DNA from: Nioella nitratireducens
Lineage (GTDB): Bacteria > Pseudomonadota > Alphaproteobacteria > Rhodobacterales > Rhodobacteraceae
NCBI RefSeq assembly: GCF_001879715.1
Contig: NZ_MNBW01000007.1
Span: 1-64,000 of the forward strand
DNA: 64,000 bases
Direction: 5' to 3'
Shown: positions 25,194-33,789 of the stretch, one piece after another
How the letters are laid out: every line of letters starts with the position of its first letter
Numbering within the stretch: position 1 is the stretch's first letter
Notes under the pieces: model-generated
Told to the model about the DNA's origin: nothing
Seen by the model: the letters and a program-made list of their open reading frames with translations, nothing else
Databases searched by the model: none
Program-made: the position numbers and the translations under genes

Positions 25194-26594
25194 ATGAATA
25201 CGCCCTTCAACCCCAATGACCTCAGCCATGTGATCGAAGCCGATCGCGCCAATGTCTGGCACCATCTGATCCAGCACAAACCGTTTGAAACGGGCGAACC
25301 GCGCATCATCGTCGAGGGCAAGGGAATGCGGGTCTGGGATGCCCATGGCAAGGAATATATCGACGCCGTCTCGGGCGCGGTCTGGACCGTCAACACCGGC
25401 TACGGCCGCGAGCGCATCGCCGATGCCGTGCGCGAGCAGCTGGTCAAGATGTGCTACTTCGCCCAAGCTGCGGGCTCGATCCCCGGCGCGCTCTTCGCCG
25501 AGAAGCTGATCGAGAAGATGCCGGGCATGTCCCGCGTCTACTACACCAACTCCGGGTCCGAGGCGAACGAGAAGGCCTTCAAGATGGTGCGCCAGATCGC
25601 GCACAAGAAATACGGCGGAAAGAAAACCAAGATCCTCTACCGCGACCGCGACTACCACGGCTCCACCTTGGCTGCGATGTCGGCAGGCGGGCAGGATGAA
25701 CGCAACATGCAATACGGCCCCTTCGCGCCCGATTTCGTGCGCGTGCCCCACTGCATGGAATACCGCAAGGAAGAGGTTGGCTTGGGCCATCTGTCGGGCC
25801 GCGACTTCGGTATCGCGGCGGCGAACCTCATCGAAGAGGTGATCCTGCGCGAAGGCCCGGAAACCGTCGGCGCGCTCTGCCTCGAACCGGTCACCGCCGG
25901 CGGTGGCGTCATCACCCCGCCCGACGGCTACTGGGAACGGGTTCAGGAAATCTGCAAGCAATACAACATCCTGCTGCATATCGACGAGGTTGTCTGCGGC
26001 GTTGGCCGTACCGGCACGGAATGGTTCGGCTACCAGCATTACGGCATCCAGCCCGACTTCGTGACCATGGCCAAGGGCGTCGCCTCGGGCTATGCCGCCA
26101 TCGCCTGCATGGTGACCACGGAAGAGGTGTTCGACCTGTTCAAGTCCGACCCCACAGACAAGCTCGACCACTTCCGCGACATCTCCACCTTCGGCGGCTG
26201 CACCGGCGGTCCGGCGGCGGCGTTGGAGAACATGGCCATCATCGAGGAGGAAAACCTGCTCGAAAACTGCGCCGCCATGGGCGCGCGGATGATGGGCAAT
26301 CTTCAGGCCCTGATGGACAAGCACGGCGTCATCGGCGACGTGCGCGGCAAGGGCCTTTTCCTCGGGGCCGAACTGGTCAAGGACCGCGGCACCAAGGAAC
26401 CGGTCGAGGAAAAGGACGTGGGCGCCGTGGTCGCGGAATGCGCCAATCTGGGCGTCATCATCGGCGCGGCCAACCGCTCTATTCCGGGGCGAAACAACGT
26501 GCTCTGCTTCAGCCCGGCCCTGATCGCCACCGCCGCCGATATCGACGCGATCACCGACGCGGTGGACAAGGCGCTGACCAAGGTCTTCGCCTAG
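25194..26594 (+). CDS. tpa: Taurine:pyruvate aminotransferase
   Basis: Tpa moves the amino group of taurine to pyruvate, giving sulfoacetaldehyde and alanine. The 466-aa protein is a class III (omega) aminotransferase with YYTNSGSEANEKA, the Asp of the PLP pocket in LLHIDEVVCGVGRTG, and the PLP lysine (about Lys294) in VTMAKGVASGYA. TFGGCTGGPAAALENM and the N-terminal start NDLSHVIEADRANVWHHL match Tpa. GGGAG precedes the start. It stands divergent from tauR and upstream of a bidirectional terminator; its product feeds Xsc. Confidence 0.94.
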   Translation: MNTPFNPNDLSHVIEADRANVWHHLIQHKPFETGEPRIIVEGKGMRVWDAHGKEYIDAVSGAVWTVNTGYGRERIADAVREQLVKMCYFAQAAGSIPGALFAEKLIEKMPGMSRVYYTNSGSEANEKAFKMVRQIAHKKYGGKKTKILYRDRDYHGSTLAAMSAGGQDERNMQYGPFAPDFVRVPHCMEYRKEEVGLGHLSGRDFGIAAANLIEEVILREGPETVGALCLEPVTAGGGVITPPDGYWERVQEICKQYNILLHIDEVVCGVGRTGTEWFGYQHYGIQPDFVTMAKGVASGYAAIACMVTTEEVFDLFKSDPTDKLDHFRDISTFGGCTGGPAAALENMAIIEEENLLENCAAMGARMMGNLQALMDKHGVIGDVRGKGLFLGAELVKDRGTKEPVEEKDVGAVVAECANLGVIIGAANRSIPGRNNVLCFSPALIATAADIDAITDAVDKALTKVFA

Positions 26595-26942
26595 GCCGCG
26601 GCCCCTTGCATCCTGTCCAGAACCCGCCCGGGCCGCCGCTGCTGCCCGGGCCGTTTTCTGCCCAAAACCGCCTGTCGCCGCCCGTACACCTCGCGTGCAC
26701 CCCCTGTACACCCTGCGTACACCGGTTCGGCCCTTTTCGACCCTCCTGCCCTTCTTCTTGGCCGAAATACCTCCGGGGTTTGGGGCAGCGCCCCAAGTGG
26801 CCCGACGAGGCCCCTGCCCGGCAGGGGCCGAGACGGGCCACCCCCCGGTCGGCGCGCACGCGCGACGAAATCAGCTCAGGGTCGGCGCCAACGTTAACCT
26901 TTTGTCCGGACTCCTGGCCTTGTTCCGTCGGATGAATTCATC
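26595..26942. other. Intergenic region after tpa
   Basis: This 348-bp tail region contains an 11-bp-periodic repeat (26684-26723) and a conserved-looking hairpin segment at 26747-26797 with the perfect stem TTGGGGC-AGC-GCCCCAA (26780-26796) following CTTGGCCGAAATACCTCC. I recall similar hairpin segments scattered in Rhodobacteraceae intergenic regions. There is no convincing gene here. Confidence 0.4.
26684..26723. repeat. Four-copy 11-bp tandem repeat (GTACACC...)
   Basis: GTACACC or GTGCACC begins at 26684, 26695, 26706 and 26717, an exact 11-bp period of about one helical turn. The variable parts are GC-rich. It lies 90 bases after tpa. It is too short and regular for CRISPR, and its function is unknown. 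Confidence 0.5.
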
Positions 26943-26970
26943 AAAAAAGCCCCCGCGCGCGGGGGCTTTT
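26943..26970. terminator. Bidirectional Rho-independent terminator between tpa and tauC
   Basis: A perfect GC-only palindrome, GCCCCCGCG-CGCGGGGGC (26949-26966), is flanked by AAAAAA on the left and TTTT on the right, so it can terminate the convergent tpa (+) and tauABC (-) transcripts. Confidence 0.8.
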
Positions 26971-26993
26971 CCAAAGGCAGGTATCGCGAAAGG

Positions 26994-28265
26994 TCAGACC
27001 TTGCCCTTCCACGGCACCAGTAGCCGTTCGGCCCAACGCATCAGCATGTCGATGCCATAGCCGATGATCCCGATCAGGATGATCCCCATGATCACGATAT
27101 CGGTCAGCTGGAACTTGGACGCCGCGACGATCATCTGCCCCGCCCCCTGCTCGGCGGCCACCAGTTCCGCCGCCACCACCGTGCCCCAGCAGACCCCCAT
27201 GGCAACGCGCGCGCCGGTGAAGATCTCGGGCAGGGAATTGGGGATGATGACGTGGCGCATGATCTGGCTTTTCGACGCGCCCAGCGAGTAGGCGGCGTGG
27301 ATCTTGGACAGCGCCACCCCCGAAACCCCGGCCCGCGCCGCAATGGTCATGATCCACAGCGCGGCTAGGAACAGCAGGAAGATCTTGCCGCTTTCGTCGA
27401 TTCCGAACCAGATGATGACCAGCGGGATCAATGCCAGGGGTGGCACCGGCCGCATGAATTCCACGATCGGGTCGAACCAGCCGCGAAACCAGTTGGACAG
27501 CCCCATCGCATAGCCCAGCGGAATCCCCACCGCTGCCCCGGCGATGAAACCGGCCAACACGCGAAACAGCGAATAGCCAAGATGTTGGGCCAGCGTGAAG
27601 CCACGATAGCCGTCGCGGCTGATTTCAACCAGGCGGTCCCACACGTCTTCGGGCGCGGGCAGCCAAATGGGCTCCATCTGCATACCGGCATTGGGGGTAA
27701 AGCGCACCGTGCCCCGGCGGCTGAGGGTGACGATACCGTCACCGGTATCGACCTCGCCCTCTTCGGGGGCGATGGCCTGACCGTTGATGGCCACGACGTG
27801 GTAGCCGTCTTCATCGGCGCCGATGTCATTGTCGGCGGTCTGGATCAGGCTTGACCGGCCGCCATTGACCTCGTCGCTGTCATCGAGTGCAAAGCCGTCG
27901 CCGCCGCCATCGCCTGCGGGCACCGCCACCTCTTCGCCCACGGGATGCACGACGATGCGCACGGTGGCGTCATCGCGTGCGCCTGCCGCGTTCTCGGCGG
28001 TGTAGGTGAAAGAGGTTTCGCCCAGAAACGGCCCCGGCACGTGGATCGGAACAAGGCTCGACCCGGTGAAGGCCCCCCATATCACGAAGATCGACAGGAC
28101 CGAGATGACCGAGGCCGCCCGCGTCGGGCGCACCGCGCTTTCGTCGCCAAAAGTCACCGTCTTGAGCGAGGTGAAATCGCGCGCCGCGTGGTGGCGGGCC
28201 GCGATGAAGCGCACCACGAGGAAGGCCACGACGAAGATCGAGAGGTATATGGCCGCGATCAGCAT
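26994..28265 (-). CDS. tauC: Taurine ABC transporter permease TauC with an extra periplasmic domain
   Basis: The C-terminal half (about 215-420) is a normal TauC/SsuC permease with the EAA loop YSLGASKSQIMRHVIIPNSLPEI and the conserved MRPVPPLALIPLVIIWFGI. At 423 aa it is about 150 residues longer than usual. The extra N-terminal part has a membrane helix at 1-22, a second at about 50-72, and a roughly 130-residue hydrophilic stretch with a beta-rich Ig/cadherin-like piece (ETSFTYTAENAAGARDDAT, VRIVVHPVGEEV) and an Asp/Gly-rich linker. That stretch should face the periplasm. Its start overlaps the tauB stop by one base. Confidence 0.88.
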   Translation of the reverse strand: MLIAAIYLSIFVVAFLVVRFIAARHHAARDFTSLKTVTFGDESAVRPTRAASVISVLSIFVIWGAFTGSSLVPIHVPGPFLGETSFTYTAENAAGARDDATVRIVVHPVGEEVAVPAGDGGGDGFALDDSDEVNGGRSSLIQTADNDIGADEDGYHVVAINGQAIAPEEGEVDTGDGIVTLSRRGTVRFTPNAGMQMEPIWLPAPEDVWDRLVEISRDGYRGFTLAQHLGYSLFRVLAGFIAGAAVGIPLGYAMGLSNWFRGWFDPIVEFMRPVPPLALIPLVIIWFGIDESGKIFLLFLAALWIMTIAARAGVSGVALSKIHAAYSLGASKSQIMRHVIIPNSLPEIFTGARVAMGVCWGTVVAAELVAAEQGAGQMIVAASKFQLTDIVIMGIILIGIIGYGIDMLMRWAERLLVPWKGKV

Positions 28266-29071
28266 CAGACGGTCTCCTCGGTGCGGCCCATGATCTCTTC
28301 TTCCATGTCCCAGATCATCGACAGGATTTCCTCGCGTTTTTCCCCGAACTCCGGGTGTTTCTTGACCTCGCGCAGATCGGCGCCCACGCCCATATCGGCG
28401 AAGGGCAGTTTGTATTCCTTGTGCAAGCGGCCCGGTCGCGGGGCCATGACGATCAGCCGCTCGCCCAAAAGCAGCGCTTCCTCGACCGAGTGGGTGATCA
28501 GGATGATGGTCTTGCCGGTCTCTTTCCAGAGCTTCAGCACCAACCCCTGCATCTTTTCCCGCGTCAACGCGTCGAGCGCGCCCAACGGTTCGTCCATCAA
28601 GATCACATCGGGGTCATTGGCCAGGCAGCGGGCCAGCGCCACGCGCTGTTGCATCCCGCCAGACAGTTCGTAGACGGCCTTTTCCTTGAAGGCCTGAAGG
28701 CCGACGACTTCCAGCAGGTGATTGGTGATCTTGTCGCGCTCGGCCTTGGCCATGCCCTTCATCCGGGGGCCGAAATCGACGTTGTGGCGCACGCTCATCC
28801 ATTCGAACAGCGCGCCTTTCTGAAACACCATGCCGCGCTCGGCGTCGGGGCCGGTCACCGCGTGGCCGTTCAGGATCACCTTGCCTTCGGTTGGGGCAAG
28901 AAAACCCGCGACGATGTTGAGAAGGGTCGTCTTGCCACAGCCCGAGGGGCCGAGAACCGACAGGATCTCGCCTTCCTCGATGGTCATGGAGACATCCTTG
29001 AGCGCCTGGACCGAGCCGCCGCCCGGCAGGTCGAAGCGCATCGAGATATTTTCGAGCTTGAGCCCGGTCAT
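28265..29071 (-). CDS. tauB: Taurine ABC transporter ATP-binding protein TauB
   Basis: This 268-aa ATPase drives taurine uptake. It has Walker A GPSGCGKT (41-48), Q-loop VFQKGALFEW, signature LSGGMQQR, Walker B VILMDEPLGALDALTR and His in ITHSVEEAL, all typical of the TauB/SsuB/NrtD family. It lies between tauA (77 bases upstream) and tauC (one-base overlap) in the taurine operon. Confidence 0.93.
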   Translation of the reverse strand: MTGLKLENISMRFDLPGGGSVQALKDVSMTIEEGEILSVLGPSGCGKTTLLNIVAGFLAPTEGKVILNGHAVTGPDAERGMVFQKGALFEWMSVRHNVDFGPRMKGMAKAERDKITNHLLEVVGLQAFKEKAVYELSGGMQQRVALARCLANDPDVILMDEPLGALDALTREKMQGLVLKLWKETGKTIILITHSVEEALLLGERLIVMAPRPGRLHKEYKLPFADMGVGADLREVKKHPEFGEKREEILSMIWDMEEEIMGRTEETV

Positions 29072-29147
29072 GCTGCCCTGTCCTCTCTGTCGGAAATGGT
29101 CGAGGAAAGGGGCGGCGCAGGAGCGCCCACGCCGCCCCGATCAGGGA

Positions 29148-30152
29148 CTACATGCCGTCCTGCACCATTTGCAGCGGGCGCGTGTTGACCGCACCTTCAT
29201 AGCTGTCGCGGGCGCTGTCGAGGTTCCCGGTTTCAACGAAGAAGTTGCCCACCTCCAGCAGGAAGCTCTGGGTGCCGCCGCCAAACCATGCGGACGAGAG
29301 CTGTTCATCGACCGAGGGGAAGACGAACCCGGCCAGCGTTGCGGCGGTGGCGTCTTCGTCCATACCCGCGTCGCGGGCGATCACCGGCAGCATCTCGTCG
29401 GTATGCTCGCCGGAATTCCACATCGCGTTCATCTCGGCGGTCACGGCAAGGAACGAGGCCACCAGTTCCGGCTCTTCCTCGACGAAAGAGGCGGGGGCCG
29501 AGGTCACGTCGAAGACATAAATGCCGAGATCCTGCTTTTCGGCGCCGGTCAGCAGCACGTTGCCATGTTCCAGCATCCGACGCAGCGCACCACCCCAGCC
29601 GCAGGCCATGTCGAGCGAGCCTTGGGCCAGTGCGGCAGCCGAGTCCGCCGGGGCCATGTCGACCACTTCGAGGCTGTCCACGTCGATGCCGAAATGCTCC
29701 ATCTGGCGCAGGAACCCGTAATGCGCGGCGGTGCCGATCGGCACGCCCACGCGAGAGCCTTCGAGGTCCGCAACGTTGGAGGCGTCGATTTCGAGCGATT
29801 CATGCACCACGCAGTTGTCATTGTCGGAATAGCTGACGGCCACGTCGATGGCCTGCAAATCCTGACCGGCCGAGGTGGCCACCACGAAGGGCGGAACGCC
29901 CTGGCTGACGGCGATCTGCACATCGCCCGACGCCATGGCCGCCGACATTGCGGTGCCGGTATCGAAGGCGCGCCAGTTGATGGTGACGCCCATCTCTTCT
30001 TCGTAAATGCCCATCTGCTTGGCGTATTCGAACGGCATCGGCCATTCGAGGAAATAGGCCACGGTGATTTCGTCCATACCTTGGGCAAAGGACGCTGTCG
30101 TTCCCATCAAGAGGCCAAGGGCGGCCCCGGACACGGCAAGTTTCTTCATCAT
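29148..30152 (-). CDS. tauA: Taurine ABC transporter substrate-binding protein TauA
   Basis: This 334-aa periplasmic taurine receptor has a Sec signal peptide at 1-24 (ending TTASFAQG). The mature part follows the NrtA/TauA fold: ITVAYFLEWPMPFEYAKQ, SQGVPPFVVATSAG, ACGWGGALRRMLEHG. ATG 30152 follows AGGGAG; ATG 30149 is a close alternative. It heads the tauABC operon, transcribed away from TauR boxes at 30250-30281. Confidence 0.93.
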   Translation of the reverse strand: MMKKLAVSGAALGLLMGTTASFAQGMDEITVAYFLEWPMPFEYAKQMGIYEEEMGVTINWRAFDTGTAMSAAMASGDVQIAVSQGVPPFVVATSAGQDLQAIDVAVSYSDNDNCVVHESLEIDASNVADLEGSRVGVPIGTAAHYGFLRQMEHFGIDVDSLEVVDMAPADSAAALAQGSLDMACGWGGALRRMLEHGNVLLTGAEKQDLGIYVFDVTSAPASFVEEEPELVASFLAVTAEMNAMWNSGEHTDEMLPVIARDAGMDEDATAATLAGFVFPSVDEQLSSAWFGGGTQSFLLEVGNFFVETGNLDSARDSYEGAVNTRPLQMVQDGM

Positions 30153-30249
30153 TTTACTCCCTGTTCATGCGCAGCAGGTGTCACGCCCACGCTTGTCGCA
30201 AGGGAAGCTTGCGAGGGCGGCAGGCCGTGCGTCAAGGAAATCGTGGAAT

Positions 30250-30300
30250 CTGGACCGATGAAACGCCGCAACTGGACTGATGATTTCAGGTCTGGCTTAA
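30250..30300 (-). promoter_or_regulatory. TauR boxes upstream of tauABC
   Basis: CTGGACCGAT (30250-30259) and CTGGACTGAT (30272-30281) are direct repeats 22 bp apart, with a weaker CTGGCTTAA at 30292. They match the boxes in the tauR-tpa region, so taurine import and taurine transamination are probably activated together by TauR. Confidence 0.62.
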
Positions 30301-30374
30301 TCGAGATTTAACAATTGCTTACACCAGCGAAAATGCTGGGCGAGTCGCCCGTTTTCCGGGCCGCGCGTGAACGC

Positions 30375-30557
30375 TCAATGCAGCCGGTCCGGGTTGCTGG
30401 CGATCTGCTCGATCGCCTCCTCGATATCCTCGGGGTCGGTCGAGGCCACCGCGTAGCTGCCATTCAGCCAGCGCCCCAGATCCAGATCGGCACAGCGGCG
30501 CGAGCAGAAGGGGCGGTATTTCGGGTCGGCGGGTTTCTTGCAGATCGGGCAGGTCAT
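30375..30557 (-). CDS. yacG: DNA gyrase inhibitor YacG (zinc-binding)
   Basis: This 60-aa protein has the CPIC (3-6) and FCSRRC (18-23) cysteine pairs that bind one zinc, followed by DLGRWLNGSYAV, the standard YacG sequence. YacG binds GyrB and blocks DNA binding in E. coli. It ends the minus-strand housekeeping block, 40 bases after the RNase gene. No start choice problem is seen. Confidence 0.9.
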   Translation of the reverse strand: MTCPICKKPADPKYRPFCSRRCADLDLGRWLNGSYAVASTDPEDIEEAIEQIASNPDRLH

Positions 30558-30597
30558 CGCGCAAACTTAGGCGCAGGCCGGGGCGGGTGCAACCGGG

Positions 30598-31641
30598 TCA
30601 GACCAGCAGCGACAGCGGCCAGCGGTCGCGCTTGCGTTGCAATTCATACATGCCAAGCGGCGTCCACCCGGCCAGCACGGTGTCGGTGCCATCGGCCCGG
30701 AACGCGCGGCGCAGGGCGTCTTCGAACTGGCGGCGATCCTTCTTGGGCATCGGCGCCACGTCCAGCGTGATCTGCCCCCCCAAACCGCGCAGCCGCAATT
30801 GGCGCGGCAGGTCGCGGGCGGCAGCGAGGTTGGCCTTGAGACCGGCGGCAAGCGTGCTGTCGGGGCCGGTATTCACATCAACCGCCACAAGGGCCGAGGT
30901 CGGCTCGACCATCATCGACGCCCCGGCGGCGAGCGGCACGGCGGTGCCGAGCGCTGCGTCGATCTCTTCCATCACGCCCAAATCCTCGAACCCGCCCTCG
31001 CGGTCGATCACCTCATCCGGTTCCGGCGAGGCCCAGTCCCGCCACGCGGCCTCGTGTGCGTCGGGGGCATCGACCAACAGTTCGGCCTCGCCCTCCTGGT
31101 CGGCCATCACGGTCGCGGCCAGATCCCGCATGGCGAGGATGTCTTCGGCCAAGGCGTCGCCATCGGCCTCGTCCGCGGCGCTGCGCAGGATCAGGCCAAA
31201 GCCCTCGGGCGCGCCCTGCATTGCCTCGTGCGCGATTTCCAGCAAGCGGTCGCGTTCGTCATCGTCCTTGATCGAGCGGGCGATATTCAACCCCGGTGCG
31301 TTCGGCGTGACAATGGCGTAGCGCGATTTGAACAAGACCCGCGTAGTGACCGGCGTCGCCTTGCCGTCCTGCCCCAAACCGGTGACCTGCACCAGCAGCG
31401 TCTGGCCGGGTTTCAGGCCCTTGCCCTGTTTCAAGAAGGCGCTTTGCCCATCGGGCAGGCGCAGGATCATGCCGCCCTGCCCCTTGAGCGGGCGGTCGCA
31501 GACGCCGCGCAGGATCGCGCCGATCGCTGGCACCGTGTCTTCGGGCGGGTCGATCAGCAGGTCTTGCAGGCGGCCATCCACCATCAGCGCAGCGGCCGCG
31601 CGGCCCTTGATATGGTCGAGCAGGACGATACGGCCTTTCAT
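30598..31641 (-). CDS. Ribonuclease E/G family protein (short form)
   Basis: This 347-aa RNase G-like protein has an N-terminal S1-like region (1-75), a 5'-sensor/RNase H-like middle, and DNase I-like catalytic acids in [11 protein letters not shown] and [12 protein letters not shown]. It lacks the C-terminal CPxCxG zinc link and the long scaffold of RNase E, so it is a compact family member, as is common in this position next to maf and yacG in alphaproteobacteria. ATG 31641 follows GGAGACCGGA and overlaps the maf stop (ATGA). Confidence 0.85.
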   Translation of the reverse strand: MKGRIVLLDHIKGRAAAALMVDGRLQDLLIDPPEDTVPAIGAILRGVCDRPLKGQGGMILRLPDGQSAFLKQGKGLKPGQTLLVQVTGLGQDGKATPVTTRVLFKSRYAIVTPNAPGLNIARSIKDDDERDRLLEIAHEAMQGAPEGFGLILRSAADEADGDALAEDILAMRDLAATVMADQEGEAELLVDAPDAHEAAWRDWASPEPDEVIDREGGFEDLGVMEEIDAALGTAVPLAAGASMMVEPTSALVAVDVNTGPDSTLAAGLKANLAAARDLPRQLRLRGLGGQITLDVAPMPKKDRRQFEDALRRAFRADGTDTVLAGWTPLGMYELQRKRDRWPLSLLV

Positions 31642-32213
31642 TCCGGTCTCCAGACTGGGTAGCCGGCAGCGTCGAGCAGATGCGCGGTTTCCGGCAATGG
31701 CAGGCCCATGATGGCGTGAAAACTGCCGGAAATCCACGGGATGAACGCGCCTGCCGGCCCCTGGATCGAATAGCCACCCGCCTTGCCCTGCCAATCGTCG
31801 CTGGCGAGATAGGCGTTAAGCTCCACATCCGAGAGGCGTTTCATCTCGACCCGGCTTTCGACGGTGCGTTCCCACAGCCGGTCGCCCCGGCGCACGGCAA
31901 CCGAGGTGTAAACCCGGTGGCGACGGCCAGACAGCGCGGTCAGAAATTCCGCCGCTTCGCCCGCGTCAGTTGGCTTGCCCAGAATCCGGCGCCCCATGGC
32001 GACTGTGGTGTCGGCGCACAGCACGATATCGTCCGGCGCGGCCTGCACGGCCTGCGCCTTTTCCCGCGCCACCCGTTCGCAATAGGGGCGCGGCAATTCC
32101 CCCTTGCGGGGGTCTTCGTCGATATCGGGGGGCCGGATCGCGTCCGGCACGACGCCCAACACCCCCAACAGCTCCTGCCGCCGGGGGCTTCCCGATCCCA
32201 AGACAAGTCGCAT
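31638..32213 (-). CDS. maf: Maf family nucleoside triphosphate pyrophosphatase
   Basis: This 191-aa protein hydrolyses non-canonical or specific NTPs and has been linked to division arrest. The family motifs are visible: [12 protein letters not shown] (5-16), [15 protein letters not shown] with the catalytic Asp, and [15 protein letters not shown] near the C-terminus. It sits between infA (seven bases upstream) and the RNase gene (four-base overlap). Confidence 0.92.
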   Translation of the reverse strand: MRLVLGSGSPRRQELLGVLGVVPDAIRPPDIDEDPRKGELPRPYCERVAREKAQAVQAAPDDIVLCADTTVAMGRRILGKPTDAGEAAEFLTALSGRRHRVYTSVAVRRGDRLWERTVESRVEMKRLSDVELNAYLASDDWQGKAGGYSIQGPAGAFIPWISGSFHAIMGLPLPETAHLLDAAGYPVWRPE

Positions 32214-32220
32214 GAAGCGG

Positions 32221-32439
32221 TTACTTGAAGCGGTAGTTGATCCGACCCTTGGTCAGATCATAGGGGGTCATTTCGACTTGCACCTTGTCGCCAGCCAGAA
32301 CCCGGATGCGGTTCTTGCGCATCTTGCCTGCCGTATGTGCGATGATTTCATGGCCGTTTTCAAGCTCGACCCGGAATGTCGCATTCGGCAGGAGTTCCTT
32401 CACGACACCGGGAAATTCGAGCATTTCTTCCTTGGCCAT
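32221..32439 (-). CDS. infA: Translation initiation factor IF-1
   Basis: This 72-aa S1/OB-fold protein binds the ribosomal A site during initiation. The sequence [20 protein letters not shown] and the end [12 protein letters not shown] are near-invariant in the family. ATG 32439 follows TAGGAGAGACC; a start ten residues upstream lacks a site. It lies directly before maf in the conserved block. Confidence 0.97.
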   Translation of the reverse strand: MAKEEMLEFPGVVKELLPNATFRVELENGHEIIAHTAGKMRKNRIRVLAGDKVQVEMTPYDLTKGRINYRFK

Positions 32440-32523
32440 GGTCTCTCCTACAGTCATTAACCGCGTCAAGCGCGCGGATTGGCGGTTAAATGCGCCTCAT
32501 TGGCGCAATTTTCAAGGCGAATC

Positions 32524-33393
32524 TCACGCCCCCGGCACAAGTTGCACCTGCACCAGCCCCGTGCGGCTTTCCGGCCAGTGGGCAAAATTGCCGACCTGCC
32601 CGGTCTGGCGGGGCGCGGCGATGGCGGCGGGGTCGACCACGGCCAGCACCGGGCCGGGGCGGTCGCTCTCGCCCTGGGCCAGAATCCCGTCATCGGGCAG
32701 GCCGGTATCGGGCGGGCAGAACAGGCCCGCGCGGCCCGTGGCCTGATCGACAATCTCGCAGCCCTCGACCGTGCCCACAAGCGGGGCCTGCACGACAAGG
32801 CACTGATTTTCCACGGCGCGCGCCCGGCAGGACTGGCGCACACGGGTCTGACCGGCCGGGAAATCGGTGCAGGAGGGGACAAGGATCATATCCGCCCCGG
32901 CCTCGCACAATGCGCGGGCCTGAAGGGGAAATTCGCTGTCATAACAGATCAGGATGCCGATCTTGCCAAGGGCGGTCTCGAAAAGGCGCATCTCGTCGCC
33001 CGGCACCATGGCGATGTCGTCGCGCTCATAGGGGGTCAGGATCAGCTTGTCCTGGTGCAGGACGCTGCCATCGGGGGCCACCAGCCACGCCCGGTTGACA
33101 ACCCCGCGATCCGTGGCGGCGGGGCCAGAGCCTGCAAGAATATGACAGCCGTGGCGGCGGGCCGCGCGGCGCATCTGCGTCACCCATTGGTCGGCCCGTT
33201 CGGCGGCGCGGTCGCGCCATGCCATCGCGCTCATCGTGGCGGGGGCGGCGACCAGGGCCGCTTCCATCGAGGCGTATTCGGGCAGCACAACCAGATCGGC
33301 GGCGGCCTCTTGCAACAGGGCGGTCAGTTTTTCTTCCTGCGCGGCCCAATTCGGGAAACGGTCGCAGTGATAGGCGACGGCGGCGATTTTCAT
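32524..33393 (-). CDS. Carbon-nitrogen hydrolase (nitrilase/amidase superfamily)
   Basis: This 289-aa cytoplasmic hydrolase has the catalytic triad Glu39 (LPEYAS), Lys116 (HQDKL) and Cys150 (LICYDSEFP), with Glu in the YERDD loop. These features indicate an amidase or nitrilase of small aliphatic amides or omega-amides; the substrate cannot be read. It is not a usual member of the murA-hisD-infA block and sits next to a 396-bp gap with a poly-G tract, so it may be an insertion into that block. Confidence 0.86.
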   Translation of the reverse strand: MKIAAVAYHCDRFPNWAAQEEKLTALLQEAAADLVVLPEYASMEAALVAAPATMSAMAWRDRAAERADQWVTQMRRAARRHGCHILAGSGPAATDRGVVNRAWLVAPDGSVLHQDKLILTPYERDDIAMVPGDEMRLFETALGKIGILICYDSEFPLQARALCEAGADMILVPSCTDFPAGQTRVRQSCRARAVENQCLVVQAPLVGTVEGCEIVDQATGRAGLFCPPDTGLPDDGILAQGESDRPGPVLAVVDPAAIAAPRQTGQVGNFAHWPESRTGLVQVQLVPGA

Positions 33394-33789
33394 GACGGCT
33401 CCCCTCTTCGGTCATCCGCCCCGCTATACAATCCCCCGCCGCCGCCAGAAAGGGGTCAGGCGCCCCTTGGTGGGGTCTTGGGCGATCTATGGTGCTGCCC
33501 ACCCGATGCATGGGTCCCGCACATCGCCGGGCTGCGGTTCGGCGATCCGGCCTTTGTGCAGCAGCACTTTATGGCGGCCAAATCCGAAGGCTCTCTGAGC
33601 CTCGCGACAAGCCCGGCCAAATCGCTGTGTCGGGGGGGGGGGGGGGGGCAGCGGCGCGCGGCGGCCGCTGTTTCGCGCAGGCAGCATGGCGGCAAATCTT
33701 GCTGGGTGTGTCGCCTGCGGTGGGACAGGAACACCGGGTGGCCCCGGACCATATCCGGGGCGCGAGGCGATGTGGCACGGACAGACTGC
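33394..33789. other. Gene-free gap with 17-G homopolymer
   Basis: This 396-bp stretch lies between the nitrilase gene and the phosphatase gene. It contains an uninterrupted run of 17 G at 33632-33648. Frames on either side of the tract are short and show no known domain. The tract is prone to slippage and could vary in length between cells. It could also mark a decayed gene or an assembly artefact. Confidence 0.6.

Noticed and set aside
26684-26723. Reading the GTACACC repeats as a mini-CRISPR
   Set aside because: Units of 11 bp with no spacers do not fit a CRISPR array.
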